From the NCBI RefSeq assembly GCF_004785795.1, contig NZ_SRRO01000001.1, positions 4,216,001 to 4,280,000 of the forward strand: 64,000 nt of DNA, given 5' to 3'. The notes beneath the pieces are model-generated. The model was given only the letters and a program-made list of their open reading frames with translations. It made no database searches and was not told the DNA's origin. Origin of the DNA: Nocardioides eburneiflavus (GTDB lineage: Bacteria > Actinomycetota > Actinomycetes > Propionibacteriales > Nocardioidaceae). Positions 20,800-32,098 of this stretch are shown here, piece by piece. Every line of letters starts with the position of its first letter. The first letter of the stretch is position 1. A program made the translations under genes and the position numbers.

Positions 20800-21678
20800 T
20801 CATTCCCTGCCGAGGTCGCGGTGTGCGGTGCTGACGTCGTAGCCGGCATCGCGCAGCAGCCCCGCGATCGCCTCCGTCATCGCCACGCTGCGGTGCTTGC
20901 CACCGGTGCAGCCGACGGCCACCTGCATGAACCTCTTGCCCTCGGCGAGATAGCCCTCGGCGACGGTGCGCAGCACGGGGAGGTACTGCTCGAGGAACTG
21001 CCCGGCACCGGGCTGGGAGAGCACGTACGCCGACACGTCGGGGTCGCGACCGTTCTGGGGGCGGAGCTCGGGGATCCAGTGCGGGTTGGGCAGGAACCGC
21101 ATGTCGGCCACCCAGTCGGCGTCGACGGGGATGCCGTACTTGAAGCCGAAGCTGATCACCGTGACCTTGAGCCGCGTCGAGGCGGCGGTGCCGAACAGCT
21201 CGGCGATGCGGTCCTGGAGCTGGTGGACGTTGAAGTTGGACGTGTCGAGCAGGACGTCGGCGTCACCGCGGAGGTCGGCCATCACCCCGCGCTCGCGCTG
21301 CAGGCCGTGCAGCAGCCGGCCCCCGCCCTGGAGCGGGTGCGGTCGTCGCGCGGCCTCCTGACGGCGTACGAGGACCTCGTCGGTGGCCTCGAGGAACAGC
21401 AGCGTGGTCGGCCGGCCCGTGACCTGCTGGTGGCGGTTGGCCTGGAGGGAGTCGAAGAACGAGCCCGAGCGGACGTCGACGACGACGGCGATGGGCTGGT
21501 GGATGCCGCGGCTGTCGTCGACGAGCCGCACCACGTCTCGCACGAGGGTCGGCGGGAGGTTGTCGACCACGAAGTAGCCGAGGTCCTCGAGCTCCTTGGC
21601 CGCGGTGCTGCGACCAGCACCCGTCATGCCCGTCACGATCACCAGCTCGCCGGGGGTCGGCTCGTTCGTCAGGGACAT
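20800..21678 (-). CDS. rapZ: RNase adapter protein RapZ (YvcJ family)
   Basis: P-loop protein; in E. coli RapZ targets the GlmZ RNA for RNase E, while the actinobacterial role is unclear. The 292-residue protein has VIVTGMTGAGRST (Walker A with Arg in place of Lys), GYFVVDNLPPTL, TTLLFLEATDEVLVRR and the C-terminal VAVGCTGGKHRSVAMTE. It lies between uvrC and yvcK in the conserved uvrC-rapZ-yvcK-whiA order, 22 bases after uvrC. Confidence 0.94.
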   Translation of the reverse strand: MSLTNEPTPGELVIVTGMTGAGRSTAAKELEDLGYFVVDNLPPTLVRDVVRLVDDSRGIHQPIAVVVDVRSGSFFDSLQANRHQQVTGRPTTLLFLEATDEVLVRRQEAARRPHPLQGGGRLLHGLQRERGVMADLRGDADVLLDTSNFNVHQLQDRIAELFGTAASTRLKVTVISFGFKYGIPVDADWVADMRFLPNPHWIPELRPQNGRDPDVSAYVLSQPGAGQFLEQYLPVLRTVAEGYLAEGKRFMQVAVGCTGGKHRSVAMTEAIAGLLRDAGYDVSTAHRDLGRE

Positions 21679-21700
21679 GCCCTAGTCCTCCATGCTGTGT

Positions 21701-23749
21701 CTACTCATCATCAGAGATGATCTCGCCGGTGGCGGTGTTGATCGTCGGCGCCTTGGGTGAAGTCTTGCGGGTTGCGTCGGCCTTCGCGACCGCGTCCTTG
21801 ATGGCCGTGGCGGTGCGGGGGCCGATCCCGGGGACGAGGGAGATCTCGTCCACTGCGGCCTCGCGCAGCTTCTTGAGCGACCCGAAGTGCTTGAGGAGCG
21901 TCTTGCGCCGCACCTCGCCGAGCCCCGGGACGTCGTCGAGCGTGCTCTCGACCATGGACTTGGACCGGCGGTTGCGGTGGTGCGTGATGGCGAAGCGGTG
22001 CGCCTCGTCGCGGATGCGCTGGAGGAGGTAGAGGCCCTCGCTGGTGCGCGCCATGATCACCGGGTCCTCCTCGCCCGGCAACCACACCTCCTCGAGCCGC
22101 TTGGCCAGCCCGCAGACCGGGACGTCGGTGACGCCCAGCTCGGCGAGCGCCTGCTGGGCCGCGGCCACCTGCGGCGGGCCGCCGTCGACGACGACCAGCG
22201 AGGGGGCGTACGCGAACTTCCGCGGCCGGCCTGTGTCCGGATCGACGAGCATCGGACCTGACGACGGTTGGCCAGGCGGCTCCGCTTGCGGAGCATCCTG
22301 GCCAGCCGGAGGAGCCGCCTGAACCTCCATGCCGTTCTTGCTCTGCTCGTCGAGCAACCGCCTGAACCGCCGCGTGATCACCTCGTGCATCGAGGCGACG
22401 TCGTTCTGGCCGTCGACGCCGCGGATCACGAAGCGGCGGTACTCGGACTTGCGGGGCAGGCCGTCCTCGAAGACGACCATCGAGGCGACCACCTCGGTGC
22501 CCTGGAGGTTGGACACGTCGTAGCACTCGATGCGCAGCGGCACCTCGTCGAGCCCGAGCGACTGCTGGATCTCCTCGAGGGCCCGGTTGCGGGTGGTCAG
22601 GTCGCTGGCCCGCTTGGTCTTGTGGAGCGCGAGCGCCTGTGCGGCGTTGCTCGCCACGGTCTCCTGCAGGTCGCGCTTGTCGCCGCGCTGGGGCACCCGG
22701 ATGGCGACCCGGCTGCCGCGCCGCTCGCCGAGCAGCTCCTCCATCACGGTGTGGTCGGGCGGCAGCGCCGGCACGAGCACCTCCCGCGGGATGGTGTCGC
22801 CGGCGTCGGGGTCGGCGCCGCCGTAGAGCTGGAGCAGGAACTCCTGGACGAGCCCCGCGGTGTCGCTGTCGTCCGAACGGTCGGCCACCCAGCCCCGCTG
22901 GCCGCGGATCCGCCCGCCCCGGACGTAGAAGATCTGGACGGCGACCTCGAGCGGGTCCTCCGCCAGCGCGATCACGTCGGCGTCGGTGCCGTCGCCGAGC
23001 ACGACCGCCTGCTTCTCGAGGGCCTTGGTCAGGGCGCCGAGGTCGTCGCGCAACCGCGCGGCCTTCTCGAAGTCGAGCTCCTCGGAGGCGGCGTACATCT
23101 CGCGCTCGACCCGCTTGACGAAGGCGGTGGTGTTGCCACCCATGAAGTCGCAGAAGTCGTCGACGATCTCGCGGTGCTCCTCGGGCGTGACGTTGCCGAC
23201 GCACGGGGCCGCGCACTTGTCGATGTAGCCGAGGAGGCAGGGTCGGCCGATCTGGGCGGAGCGCTTGAAGACCCCGTTGCTGCACGAGCGCATCGGGAAG
23301 ACCCGCAGCAGCAGGTCGACGGTCTCGCGGATCGCCCAGGCGTGGCTGTAGGGTCCGAAGTAGCGGGTGCCCTTGCGCTTGGCGCCGCGCCCGACCATCA
23401 CCCGCGGGAACTCGTCACCCACCGTGACCGCGAGCCAGGGGTAGGACTTGTCGTCGCGGTACTTGACGTTGAAGCGGGGGTCGAACTCCTTGATCCAGCT
23501 GTACTCGAGCTGGAGCGCCTCGACCTCGGTGTCGACGACCGTCCACTCGACGCTCGCGCCGGTCGTGACCATCGTGGCCGTGCGCGGGTGGAGGTTGCCG
23601 ATGTCCTGGAAGTAGGACGAGAGCCTCGGGCGCAGGCTCTTGGCCTTGCCGACGTAGATCACGCGACCCTTGGCGTCGCGGAAGCGGTAGACCCCCGGCT
23701 TGGTCGGGATCGACCCCGGCGCGGGTCGGTAGGAGCTCAGCGTGGCCAC
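21701..23749 (-). CDS. uvrC: Excinuclease ABC subunit C
   Basis: Makes the 3' and 5' incisions in nucleotide excision repair. The 682-residue protein has the GIY-YIG nuclease domain at the N-terminus ([29 protein letters not shown]), a UVR motif ([17 protein letters not shown]), the RNase H-like nuclease ([20 protein letters not shown]) and a C-terminal HhH pair ([15 protein letters not shown]). Between the RNase H start and [12 protein letters not shown] sits a Pro/Ala/Gln-rich insert of about 23 residues encoded by a near-perfect DNA palindrome. Start is GTG with a TAGGGT box six bases upstream. Confidence 0.97.
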   Translation of the reverse strand: MATLSSYRPAPGSIPTKPGVYRFRDAKGRVIYVGKAKSLRPRLSSYFQDIGNLHPRTATMVTTGASVEWTVVDTEVEALQLEYSWIKEFDPRFNVKYRDDKSYPWLAVTVGDEFPRVMVGRGAKRKGTRYFGPYSHAWAIRETVDLLLRVFPMRSCSNGVFKRSAQIGRPCLLGYIDKCAAPCVGNVTPEEHREIVDDFCDFMGGNTTAFVKRVEREMYAASEELDFEKAARLRDDLGALTKALEKQAVVLGDGTDADVIALAEDPLEVAVQIFYVRGGRIRGQRGWVADRSDDSDTAGLVQEFLLQLYGGADPDAGDTIPREVLVPALPPDHTVMEELLGERRGSRVAIRVPQRGDKRDLQETVASNAAQALALHKTKRASDLTTRNRALEEIQQSLGLDEVPLRIECYDVSNLQGTEVVASMVVFEDGLPRKSEYRRFVIRGVDGQNDVASMHEVITRRFRRLLDEQSKNGMEVQAAPPAGQDAPQAEPPGQPSSGPMLVDPDTGRPRKFAYAPSLVVVDGGPPQVAAAQQALAELGVTDVPVCGLAKRLEEVWLPGEEDPVIMARTSEGLYLLQRIRDEAHRFAITHHRNRRSKSMVESTLDDVPGLGEVRRKTLLKHFGSLKKLREAAVDEISLVPGIGPRTATAIKDAVAKADATRKTSPKAPTINTATGEIISDDE
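22269..22304. repeat. Palindromic element inside uvrC
   Basis: Nested inverted repeat of 36 bases: TGGCCAGG (22269-22276) pairs with CCTGGCCA (22297-22304) and GCTCCGC (22279-22285) pairs with GCGGAGC (22288-22294), with a 2x2 internal mismatch and a TT loop. A further GGCGGCTCC/GGAGCCGCC pair (22276-22284, 22311-22319) offers an alternative fold. It is read in frame as the low-complexity linker of UvrC. Confidence 0.8.
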
Positions 23750-23755
23750 CCGTCA

Positions 23756-23761
23756 ACCCTA
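23756..23761 (-). promoter_or_regulatory. -10 box, leaderless start of uvrC
   Basis: TAGGGT on the minus strand, 6 nt before the GTG at 23749. No LexA box was seen here. Confidence 0.5.
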
Positions 23762-23791
23762 CGGGCGGGCACCGACACGCAGCCGGACGGC

Positions 23792-24253
23792 TCAGGCGCG
23801 GAGGATCGAGTCGCCGTCGACGGTGATCTCGACCGCCGCCAGGGCCGCGGTGGCCGGCCCCGACGTCGGCGAGCCGTCCTCCAGGGAGAACCGGCTGGCG
23901 TGGCAGGGGCACGGGATCTCGCCGTCGCTGCTCGTCTCCACGAGGCAGCCCTGGTGGGTGCACACGGCCGAGAAGGCCTTGAAGTCGCCCTCCGTCGGCT
24001 GGGTCACGACGACCTTGGCGCCGGCGACCACGAGGCAGCCGCCGACGGGGACGTCGGCCGCACTGGCGAGCGCCTCGCCGCCCCCGCTCTGGGTCTCGGT
24101 GCCGTCGGAGGTGGGCTCGGGGCTCGGCTCCGAGGTCTCGGACCCGGCGGCATCGGACGCCGCGGAGTCGTCCGAGCAGGCAGCCAGGACAGGGACGCCG
24201 ACCGCGATGGCAGCGGTACCGGACAGGGCGCGACGTCGGTTGATGGCGGTCAT
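23792..24253 (-). CDS. Rieske [2Fe-2S] lipoprotein, Tat-exported
   Basis: Small exported iron-sulfur protein of 153 residues. The N-terminus has a Tat motif (NRRRAL, 5-10) and a lipobox VLAAC with C26 as the lipidated residue, followed by an acidic Ser/Glu/Thr spacer (27-60). The Rieske domain has CTHQGC (ligands C98 and H100, disulfide C103) and CPCH (ligand C115, disulfide C117, ligand H118). Electron partner is unknown; it is not next to cytochrome b or oxygenase genes. It lies alone between uvrC and uvrA. Confidence 0.93.
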   Translation of the reverse strand: MTAINRRRALSGTAAIAVGVPVLAACSDDSAASDAAGSETSEPSPEPTSDGTETQSGGGEALASAADVPVGGCLVVAGAKVVVTQPTEGDFKAFSAVCTHQGCLVETSSDGEIPCPCHASRFSLEDGSPTSGPATAALAAVEITVDGDSILRA

Positions 24254-24259
24254 GGGCAG

Positions 24260-24265
24260 ACCCTA
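24260..24265 (-). promoter_or_regulatory. -10 box, leaderless start of the Rieske protein
   Basis: TAGGGT on the minus strand, 6 nt before the ATG at 24253. Confidence 0.5.
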
Positions 24266-24294
24266 GCCAGCCGACCTGTGAGGAACCTGACAGC

Positions 24295-27282
<2,988 letters not shown>

Positions 27283-27314
27283 AGTGGTCCTCGGTGAGAT
27301 GGCATCGGCGGAGT

Positions 27315-27328
27315 CGAACACATGTTCG
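27315..27328. promoter_or_regulatory. LexA (SOS) box upstream of uvrA
   Basis: CGAACACATGTTCG, perfect CGAAC/GTTCG arms around a 4-base centre, matching the actinobacterial/Gram-positive SOS box. It lies about 33 bases upstream of the uvrA GTG and overlaps the presumed -10. Confidence 0.85.
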
Positions 27329-27351
27329 CCTCGATCGTGTGTCGCGGTCAA
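27322..27351 (-). promoter_or_regulatory. Probable uvrA promoter
   Basis: Minus-strand TTGACC (27346-27351) followed 18 bases later by GAACAT (27322-27327), the latter inside the LexA box, so bound LexA would block RNA polymerase. Confidence 0.45.
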
Positions 27352-27432
27352 GGCGACGCACCGCTCCACACTATGACCCACCACCGACAACGGGCCCATC
27401 CGTCACCCTCGGGGGTGGACGTGGAGAAGTGG

Positions 27433-27438
27433 CACGAT
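27433..27438 (+). promoter_or_regulatory. -10-like box before the MDMPI-family gene
   Basis: CACGAT, 7 nt before the GTG at 27446. A weaker match than the other boxes; it favours GTG 27446 over ATG 27437. Confidence 0.3.
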
Positions 27439-27445
27439 GGGTGCC

Positions 27446-28150
27446 GTGAGCGATGCAGCGGGCCGCGCGCCCGACCTTCTCCCGGCCGCCGACCAGGCGC
27501 TCGTACGCACCGTCGACGGGCTCGACGACGGTGCCTGGGCCGCGCCGTCCCTGCTCCCCGGCTGGTCCCGGGCGCACGTCGTGGCGCACCTCGCCCTCAA
27601 CGCCGAGGGGCTGGCGGGAGTGCTGCACGGCGCCCACCTCGGCCGGCCGCAGCCGATGTACGCCTCCCCGGAGGCGCGCGACGCCGACATCGCCGAGCTC
27701 GCCGGGGTGGGGCCGGCGGCGCTCCGGGAGCGGTTCCTGGCCTCGACAGCCACGTTCTCCGAGGCGCTGGCCGCGATGCACGCCAGCGACTGGGCCGGGC
27801 GGTTCGAGCGGACCCCCGGCGGACCGGACTTCGCGCTGGCCAACGTCGCGCTGATGCGGGTGCGCGAGGTCGAGATCCACCACGCCGACCTCGACGCCGG
27901 CTACACGGCTTACGACTGGTCGGAGGGCTTCCGCACGCTCCTGCTGGACTCGATGACGAAGCGGCCCTACCCCGCGCCGTTCGTCGTACGCCCCACCGAC
28001 CTCGACGGCACCTGGGAGTACGGCGAGGGTGGGGGCGGCCCAGTGGTCACGGGTCCGTCCGCGGCCGCCGCCTGGTGGCTCACCGGCCGCGGCACCGGCG
28101 AGGGCCTCACGTCCGACACGACCGAGCTCCCGGAGGTGGAGACATGGTGA
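27446..28150 (+). CDS. Maleylpyruvate isomerase family mycothiol-dependent enzyme
   Basis: MDMPI/DinB-like helical-bundle protein of 234 residues; family members use mycothiol as thiol cofactor with a bound metal. Seen: N-terminal DLLPAADQALVRTVDGL, then LLPGWSRAHVVAHLALNAEGL with a metal-ligand-type histidine, and REVEIHHADLDAGY with the second histidine pair, all in usual order; the C-terminal beta domain (about 165-234) is also present. It overlaps the next gene by seven bases, and the following MBL protein suggests thiol detoxification (inference). Substrate unknown. An ATG three codons upstream is an alternative start. Confidence 0.85.
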   Translation: MSDAAGRAPDLLPAADQALVRTVDGLDDGAWAAPSLLPGWSRAHVVAHLALNAEGLAGVLHGAHLGRPQPMYASPEARDADIAELAGVGPAALRERFLASTATFSEALAAMHASDWAGRFERTPGGPDFALANVALMRVREVEIHHADLDAGYTAYDWSEGFRTLLLDSMTKRPYPAPFVVRPTDLDGTWEYGEGGGGPVVTGPSAAAAWWLTGRGTGEGLTSDTTELPEVETW

Positions 28151-28833
28151 CCGACACCTACACCGGGGACGTCTCCCCCGGCGGCGACGCCGACGTACGC
28201 CGCCTGGGCTGCCTGACGTTGACCAAGGTCGCCGTCGACCCGGAGATGTCCAACAACTGCTACGTGCTGCACTGCAGCGACACCGACGAGGTGGTCCTGG
28301 TCGACGCCGCGGCCGAGCCGGAGCGCCTGCTCGAGCTCGTCGGCGACCGGACACTGACCGCGATCGTCACCACCCACCAGCACTGGGACCACCACCGCGG
28401 ACTGGCGGCGGTCAAGGCTGCGCACCCCGACGCCGTCGTGGTGGCGGGCGCTCCCGACGCCGACGCGATCGAGGAGCAGACCGGCGTCACGGTCGAGCGG
28501 CGCGTGGGCGAGGGCGACACGGTGGCGGTGGGGACCTGCGACCTCGCGGTCGTCCCGGTCGCCGGCCACACCCCCGGGTCGATCTGCCTGGTCCTCGAGG
28601 ACGAGAAGGTGGGGCCGACCCCGCACCTGTTCACCGGCGACTGCCTGTTCCCCGGCGGCGTCGGGGCGACCTTCGGCGACGCCGCCAAGTTCTCCCAGCT
28701 GATCGACGAGGTGGAGTCGAAGCTCTTCGGCCGACTGCCGGACGAGACGTGGTTCTACCCCGGCCACGGCAACGACGGCGTTCTCGGCGACGAGCGCCCG
28801 CACCTCGGGGAGTGGCGCGAGCGCGGCTGGTAG
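28144..28833 (+). CDS. Metallo-beta-lactamase fold hydrolase, glyoxalase II-like
   Basis: Zinc-dependent hydrolase of 229 residues. The metal-binding set THQHWDHH (about residues 79-86), VAGHTPGS, TGDCLF and FYPGHGN matches the glyoxalase II/thioesterase branch, including the HTPG histidine, the bridging Asp and the final His. In actinobacteria such enzymes are proposed to act on mycothiol thioesters. The start overlaps the MDMPI-family gene (GGAGG upstream), so the two are coupled. Precise substrate not deducible. Confidence 0.88.
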   Translation: MVTDTYTGDVSPGGDADVRRLGCLTLTKVAVDPEMSNNCYVLHCSDTDEVVLVDAAAEPERLLELVGDRTLTAIVTTHQHWDHHRGLAAVKAAHPDAVVVAGAPDADAIEEQTGVTVERRVGEGDTVAVGTCDLAVVPVAGHTPGSICLVLEDEKVGPTPHLFTGDCLFPGGVGATFGDAAKFSQLIDEVESKLFGRLPDETWFYPGHGNDGVLGDERPHLGEWRERGW

Positions 28834-28840
28834 GCCGTGG

Positions 28841-28846
28841 CAGGCT
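28841..28846 (+). promoter_or_regulatory. -10-like box, leaderless start of the thioredoxin-rhodanese gene
   Basis: CAGGCT, 6 nt before the ATG at 28853; no ribosome binding site in the 19-base gap after the MBL gene. Confidence 0.4.
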
Positions 28847-28852
28847 GGGTGC

Positions 28853-29533
28853 ATGAGCACGCGCGAGCTGACCCTGGCCGACTTCGAGCAGACCGTGAGC
28901 GGCGACGGCATCGTCCTCGTCGACTTCTGGGCTGCCTGGTGCGGTCCGTGCCGCCAGTTCGCCCCGGTCTTCGAGAAGGCGTCGGAGGACAACCCCGACA
29001 TCGTGTTCGGCAAGGTCGACACCGAGGCCGAGCAGCAGCTGGCCCAGATGGCGGCGATCAGCTCGATCCCCACGCTGATGCTCTTCCGCGACGGGGTCCT
29101 GCTCTTCAACCAGGCTGGCGCGCTGCCGCCGCAGGCGCTCTCCGACGTCATCGCCCAGGCCCGCGCGCTCGACATGGACGCCGTGCGCCAGGAGGTGCAG
29201 GCCGCGCAGGAGGCCGCCGCCAACGGCCCGCAGGACGAGGTCGGTCTCGACGACTTCGCCGCCGCGCACAGCCAGGGGGCGTACGTCGTCGACGTCCGTG
29301 AGGCCGACGAGGTGGCCGGCGGCCGGGTGCCGGGCGCGGTCCACATCCCGATGCACGAGGTGCCCGGCCGGATCGCCGAGCTGCCCCAGGACGAGCCGGT
29401 CTTCGTGATCTGCCAGGTCGGTGGCCGCAGTCGTCAGGTGGTCGACCACCTGCGGGCACAGGGCATCGCGGCGATCAACGTCGCCGGCGGGACCGGCGGG
29501 TGGGCCCAGCGCGGCTGGCCGCTCGAGGCCTGA
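28853..29533 (+). CDS. Thioredoxin-rhodanese fusion protein
   Basis: Single 226-residue protein joining two redox/sulfur domains. Residues 1-105 are thioredoxin with VDFWAAWCGPCRQ (C30, C33) and cis-proline in SIPTLM; residues 106-128 are an Ala/Gln-rich helical linker; residues 129-226 are a rhodanese with VVDVREADE and active-site C187 in CQVGGRS. The fusion implies persulfide transfer to or reduction by the CxxC pair (inference). No signal peptide, so cytoplasmic. It lies behind thiol-metabolism genes. Confidence 0.92.
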   Translation: MSTRELTLADFEQTVSGDGIVLVDFWAAWCGPCRQFAPVFEKASEDNPDIVFGKVDTEAEQQLAQMAAISSIPTLMLFRDGVLLFNQAGALPPQALSDVIAQARALDMDAVRQEVQAAQEAAANGPQDEVGLDDFAAAHSQGAYVVDVREADEVAGGRVPGAVHIPMHEVPGRIAELPQDEPVFVICQVGGRSRQVVDHLRAQGIAAINVAGGTGGWAQRGWPLEA

Positions 29534-29546
29534 CCCGCGCCCCGAG

Positions 29547-30110
29547 TCAGAGCATCCGGCGCAGGACCGCCGGTCGCAGGTTGGTGCACAGGTGTGCCGC
29601 CAGGGCCACGAAGAACGCGATGTGCGCGCCGACGTGCAACGGCACCCAGGCGTCGACGGCCGTGGCGACGAGCACGATCCCGGTGAGCGGCACGACCACG
29701 AGCAGCGCCATCAGGGCGTGCTCGGTCCGGGTCGCGAGCCGTCGCTGCCCGGCGGACAGGTGCTCCGACCACGGCGGCAGGCCGGCGACGCGGCGCCACA
29801 GGGGCCGTACGACTCCCAGCGAGAGCACGGCCAGGCCCAGCAGGAGGTGCACCTCGGCCAGGTCGAACCCGCCGCCCAGCAGGTCGTAGGAGTCGGCGCG
29901 CGCCTCGCACGCGTCCTCGAGCCGGTCGAGGCGCTCCTCCTCGGCATCACTGGTGTCGCCGCCGCTGCGGTCCTCGCCCGGGGGGTCGCACCCGTCGTCG
30001 AGGTCGAGGTTGTAGCCGACCACGAGCTGGGCGGAGACCGCGAGCACGGTCAGCCAGTGCAGGACCTTCTGCGACGCGCGGTAGCCCGCTCGGGGCGCCG
30101 GTGCGGGCAC
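29547..30110 (-). CDS. Cytochrome b561-like membrane protein
   Basis: Membrane protein of 187 residues with about four hydrophobic segments, beginning with YRASQKVLHWLTVLAVSAQLVVGY, where KxxHW is the heme-ligand histidine pattern of cytochrome b561/Ni-hydrogenase b-type cytochromes. Other possible ligands are H in AEVHLLLGL, TEHALMALL and HVGAHIAF. A long acidic loop (about 37-75, Asp/Glu-rich, with two Cys) separates helices 1 and 2, which is unusual. Electron partner unknown. Convergent with the thioredoxin-rhodanese gene. Confidence 0.8.
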   Translation of the reverse strand: MPAPAPRAGYRASQKVLHWLTVLAVSAQLVVGYNLDLDDGCDPPGEDRSGGDTSDAEEERLDRLEDACEARADSYDLLGGGFDLAEVHLLLGLAVLSLGVVRPLWRRVAGLPPWSEHLSAGQRRLATRTEHALMALLVVVPLTGIVLVATAVDAWVPLHVGAHIAFFVALAAHLCTNLRPAVLRRML

Positions 30111-30119
30111 CCGAGGATG

Positions 30120-30581
30120 CTACGCGCAGTTCCGGACGCCGCTGAGGGCGTAGTCGCCGCCGAGGTTGGACGTGGTCACGCCGGTCCGCTGGTTGGTGGC
30201 CGAGTAGCGCAGCGTCAGGTTGAACTGGCTCGGGCTGGAGGCGGTGCAGAAGACGAAGTTGATGAGGTTCGAGGTCGCCGTCACCTGGAACGTCTGGGGG
30301 CTGGTCTGCGCCAGGAAGCTGGTCCCGTCGACGACGAGCTGGGTGAACTGGATCGTCCACGTGTCGCTCGGCTGGACCGTCAGGTTGAGCGAGAACTTGT
30401 AGCCCTGGCAGTTGGGGCCGTTGGGGCCGCCCGGCTGCTTGCAGACCGTGAACGCGCCGGGGCCCGGCACGACGGGGGTGTCGGTCGACGCGGCGAAGGC
30501 CGGGGCCGTCGAGGCGACTGCGACGACGGGAATGGTCCACGCGGCTCCGCGCACGATCGTCCGGCGGTTGTACTGGGACAT
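30120..30581 (-). CDS. Tat-exported hypothetical protein
   Basis: Hypothetical secreted protein of 153 residues. The start MSQYNRRTIVRGAAWTIPVV is a twin-arginine signal with cleavage predicted near APAFAAS. The mature part is Thr/Ser/Asn-rich with three Cys (CKQPGG, NCQGY, FCTASS, final NCA) and beta-type sequence; no known domain was recognised. The ATG at 30581 is preceded by a G-rich stretch; longer readings from 30614 or 30665 would bury the signal. It lies nine bases from the cytochrome b561-like gene, same strand. Confidence 0.72.
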   Translation of the reverse strand: MSQYNRRTIVRGAAWTIPVVAVASTAPAFAASTDTPVVPGPGAFTVCKQPGGPNGPNCQGYKFSLNLTVQPSDTWTIQFTQLVVDGTSFLAQTSPQTFQVTATSNLINFVFCTASSPSQFNLTLRYSATNQRTGVTTSNLGGDYALSGVRNCA

Positions 30582-30775
30582 GCTCGAACCCCCACGGTCC
30601 TCGGAAGGCGCCATCCCCACGATGGCTCCGAGCTCGAACGTACGGGCCCCCAGACTCCGCCACACACGGACACGCCTTTCTTGAGGATTCCTTCGATTTT
30701 CCTTGGCAAATCACACGCTGCTGGTCTGGACCAGTTGCCACCCCGTGCCCGATCCGGCGTGCGCCGGCCGTGGGA

Positions 30776-30781
30776 TAGCCT
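30776..30781 (+). promoter_or_regulatory. -10 box, leaderless start of the sulfotransferase at 30788
   Basis: TAGCCT, 6 nt before the GTG. The rest of the 206-base gap back to 30582 holds an unusually A/T-rich stretch (about 30676-30715) and no other recognised element. Confidence 0.5.
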
Positions 30782-30787
30782 CGCCGC

Positions 30788-31432
30788 GTGCTCATCAGCG
30801 ACTCGCGCAAGGTGCTCTTCGTCCACGTCCCCAAGACCGGCGGGGTGTCGGTCGAGGAGACGGTGAAGGAGGCCTGCCCCGACGCCCGCAAGGCGCGCGT
30901 CCCGATCGGCCGGCACGCCACGCTGGGCAAGATCATCAAGACCGAGCCGCAGGTCATCGACTACTGGACGTTCGGCTTCGTGCGCAACCCGTGGGCGCGG
31001 ATGGTCTCCTGGTACTCGATGATCTCGGCGTGGGACCGCCGCCACGGTCCGCGGAGCGGCAAGCCGCAGGACGTCAAGCACGGCTCGATGCGTGACGGCA
31101 ACGCCATGTGGCGCGCCGCGGCCGCGTACTCCGGCTTCGACGAGTTCGTGATGCGCGGCACCGAGGAGCTGCCCCGCGTCGGCACCCCGCAGATCACCTA
31201 CCTCCGCGCGCCCAAGCACGGCCGCGAGGTGGACTTCGTCGGCCGCACCGAGAACTTCGTCGAGGACCTCCAGCGGGTGCAGGTGCAGCTGGGGCTCGAG
31301 CCCTCGACACCGGTGCACAAGAACAAGTCCAAGCACGGGACCTACCACGACTACTACACCGACGAGACGCGGCAGCGGATCGCCGAGGTCTACGCCGAGG
31401 ACATCGAGATCTTCGGCTACACCTACGACTGA
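30788..31432 (+). CDS. Sulfotransferase family 2-like protein
   Basis: Predicted PAPS-dependent carbohydrate sulfotransferase of 214 residues. The 5'-phosphosulfate loop LFVHVPKTGGVSVEETV is at residues 9-25 and the 3'-phosphate motif FGFVRNPWARMVSWY at about 62-76, the standard pair for this family. The product would sulfate a sugar or lipid, probably envelope-linked (inference). Its 3' end overlaps the convergent second sulfotransferase by ten bases. Confidence 0.87.
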   Translation: MLISDSRKVLFVHVPKTGGVSVEETVKEACPDARKARVPIGRHATLGKIIKTEPQVIDYWTFGFVRNPWARMVSWYSMISAWDRRHGPRSGKPQDVKHGSMRDGNAMWRAAAAYSGFDEFVMRGTEELPRVGTPQITYLRAPKHGREVDFVGRTENFVEDLQRVQVQLGLEPSTPVHKNKSKHGTYHDYYTDETRQRIAEVYAEDIEIFGYTYD

Positions 31433-32091
31433 AGCGGGTTCTCCAGCGGCGTGCCCCGCGCGCCCGACCACTCCCCCGTGGCCTCCAGCCGTCGCCAGAT
31501 CTCGTACTCCGGCGCGAAGTGGGCGGCCAGCGCCTCGCGCGTCGCGAACGCGAGCTCTCCGCGCTCGGCGTCGGAGGCGTTGCGCCGCTGGACGTCGAGT
31601 GGCGCCCCGACGCGGTCGCCGAACCACGCCGTCCAGACCTCGGGGTGCGCGACGCTGAAGATCCGGTCGACGCCGATCGCGCCCTGGGCGTGGACGAACC
31701 GGGCCGGCCTGCCCCTCGGTACGGGCGCGTCCCCGTCACCGGCGAGGTAGCGCAGGGCGAACTCCTCGAAGGTCATGTCTGCCGTCGACTGCCGGCTGTC
31801 CTCGCGCGCCCGGTAGCGCCACCACGACTCGAGCCAGTCGATCGGCTCGCGGAACATCGTGACGAGCTCGTACGACTCACGCGGGTGCCCCTGCGCCGCC
31901 AGCTCGGGGGCCTTGGTGTGGACGAACCCGCGTGCCGGCAGGTGCTTCTGGCCCGGCGGGGACCCGACGACCTCCGTGGCGTACGGCGCGAGCGCGCGCT
32001 CGAGGCTGGTGCTGGCGGTCTTCGGCATCGCGAGCAGCACGAAGTCGCGTCCGGGCCCGAGCTCGAGGAACGTCATCACGCGCCCGATCAT
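31423..32091 (-). CDS. Sulfotransferase-like P-loop protein
   Basis: Protein of 222 residues resembling a divergent sulfotransferase: FVLLAMPKTASTSLERAL (about 17-34) aligns with the PAPS loop, and YELVTMFREPIDWLESWWRY (about 73-92) with the 3'-phosphate site. The rest differs from the neighbouring sulfotransferase, so it is probably not a recent duplicate. ATG 32091 is used; ATG 32076 is an alternative. Convergent with and overlapping the sulfotransferase at 30788. Confidence 0.78.
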   Translation of the reverse strand: MIGRVMTFLELGPGRDFVLLAMPKTASTSLERALAPYATEVVGSPPGQKHLPARGFVHTKAPELAAQGHPRESYELVTMFREPIDWLESWWRYRAREDSRQSTADMTFEEFALRYLAGDGDAPVPRGRPARFVHAQGAIGVDRIFSVAHPEVWTAWFGDRVGAPLDVQRRNASDAERGELAFATREALAAHFAPEYEIWRRLEATGEWSGARGTPLENPLQS

Positions 32092-32098
32092 CCCGCAC

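Noticed and set aside
21570..21678. Loss of function in RapZ because Walker A has Arg instead of Lys (GAGRST)
   Set aside because: To my knowledge the Arg form is usual in actinobacterial RapZ homologues; the rest of the protein is intact.
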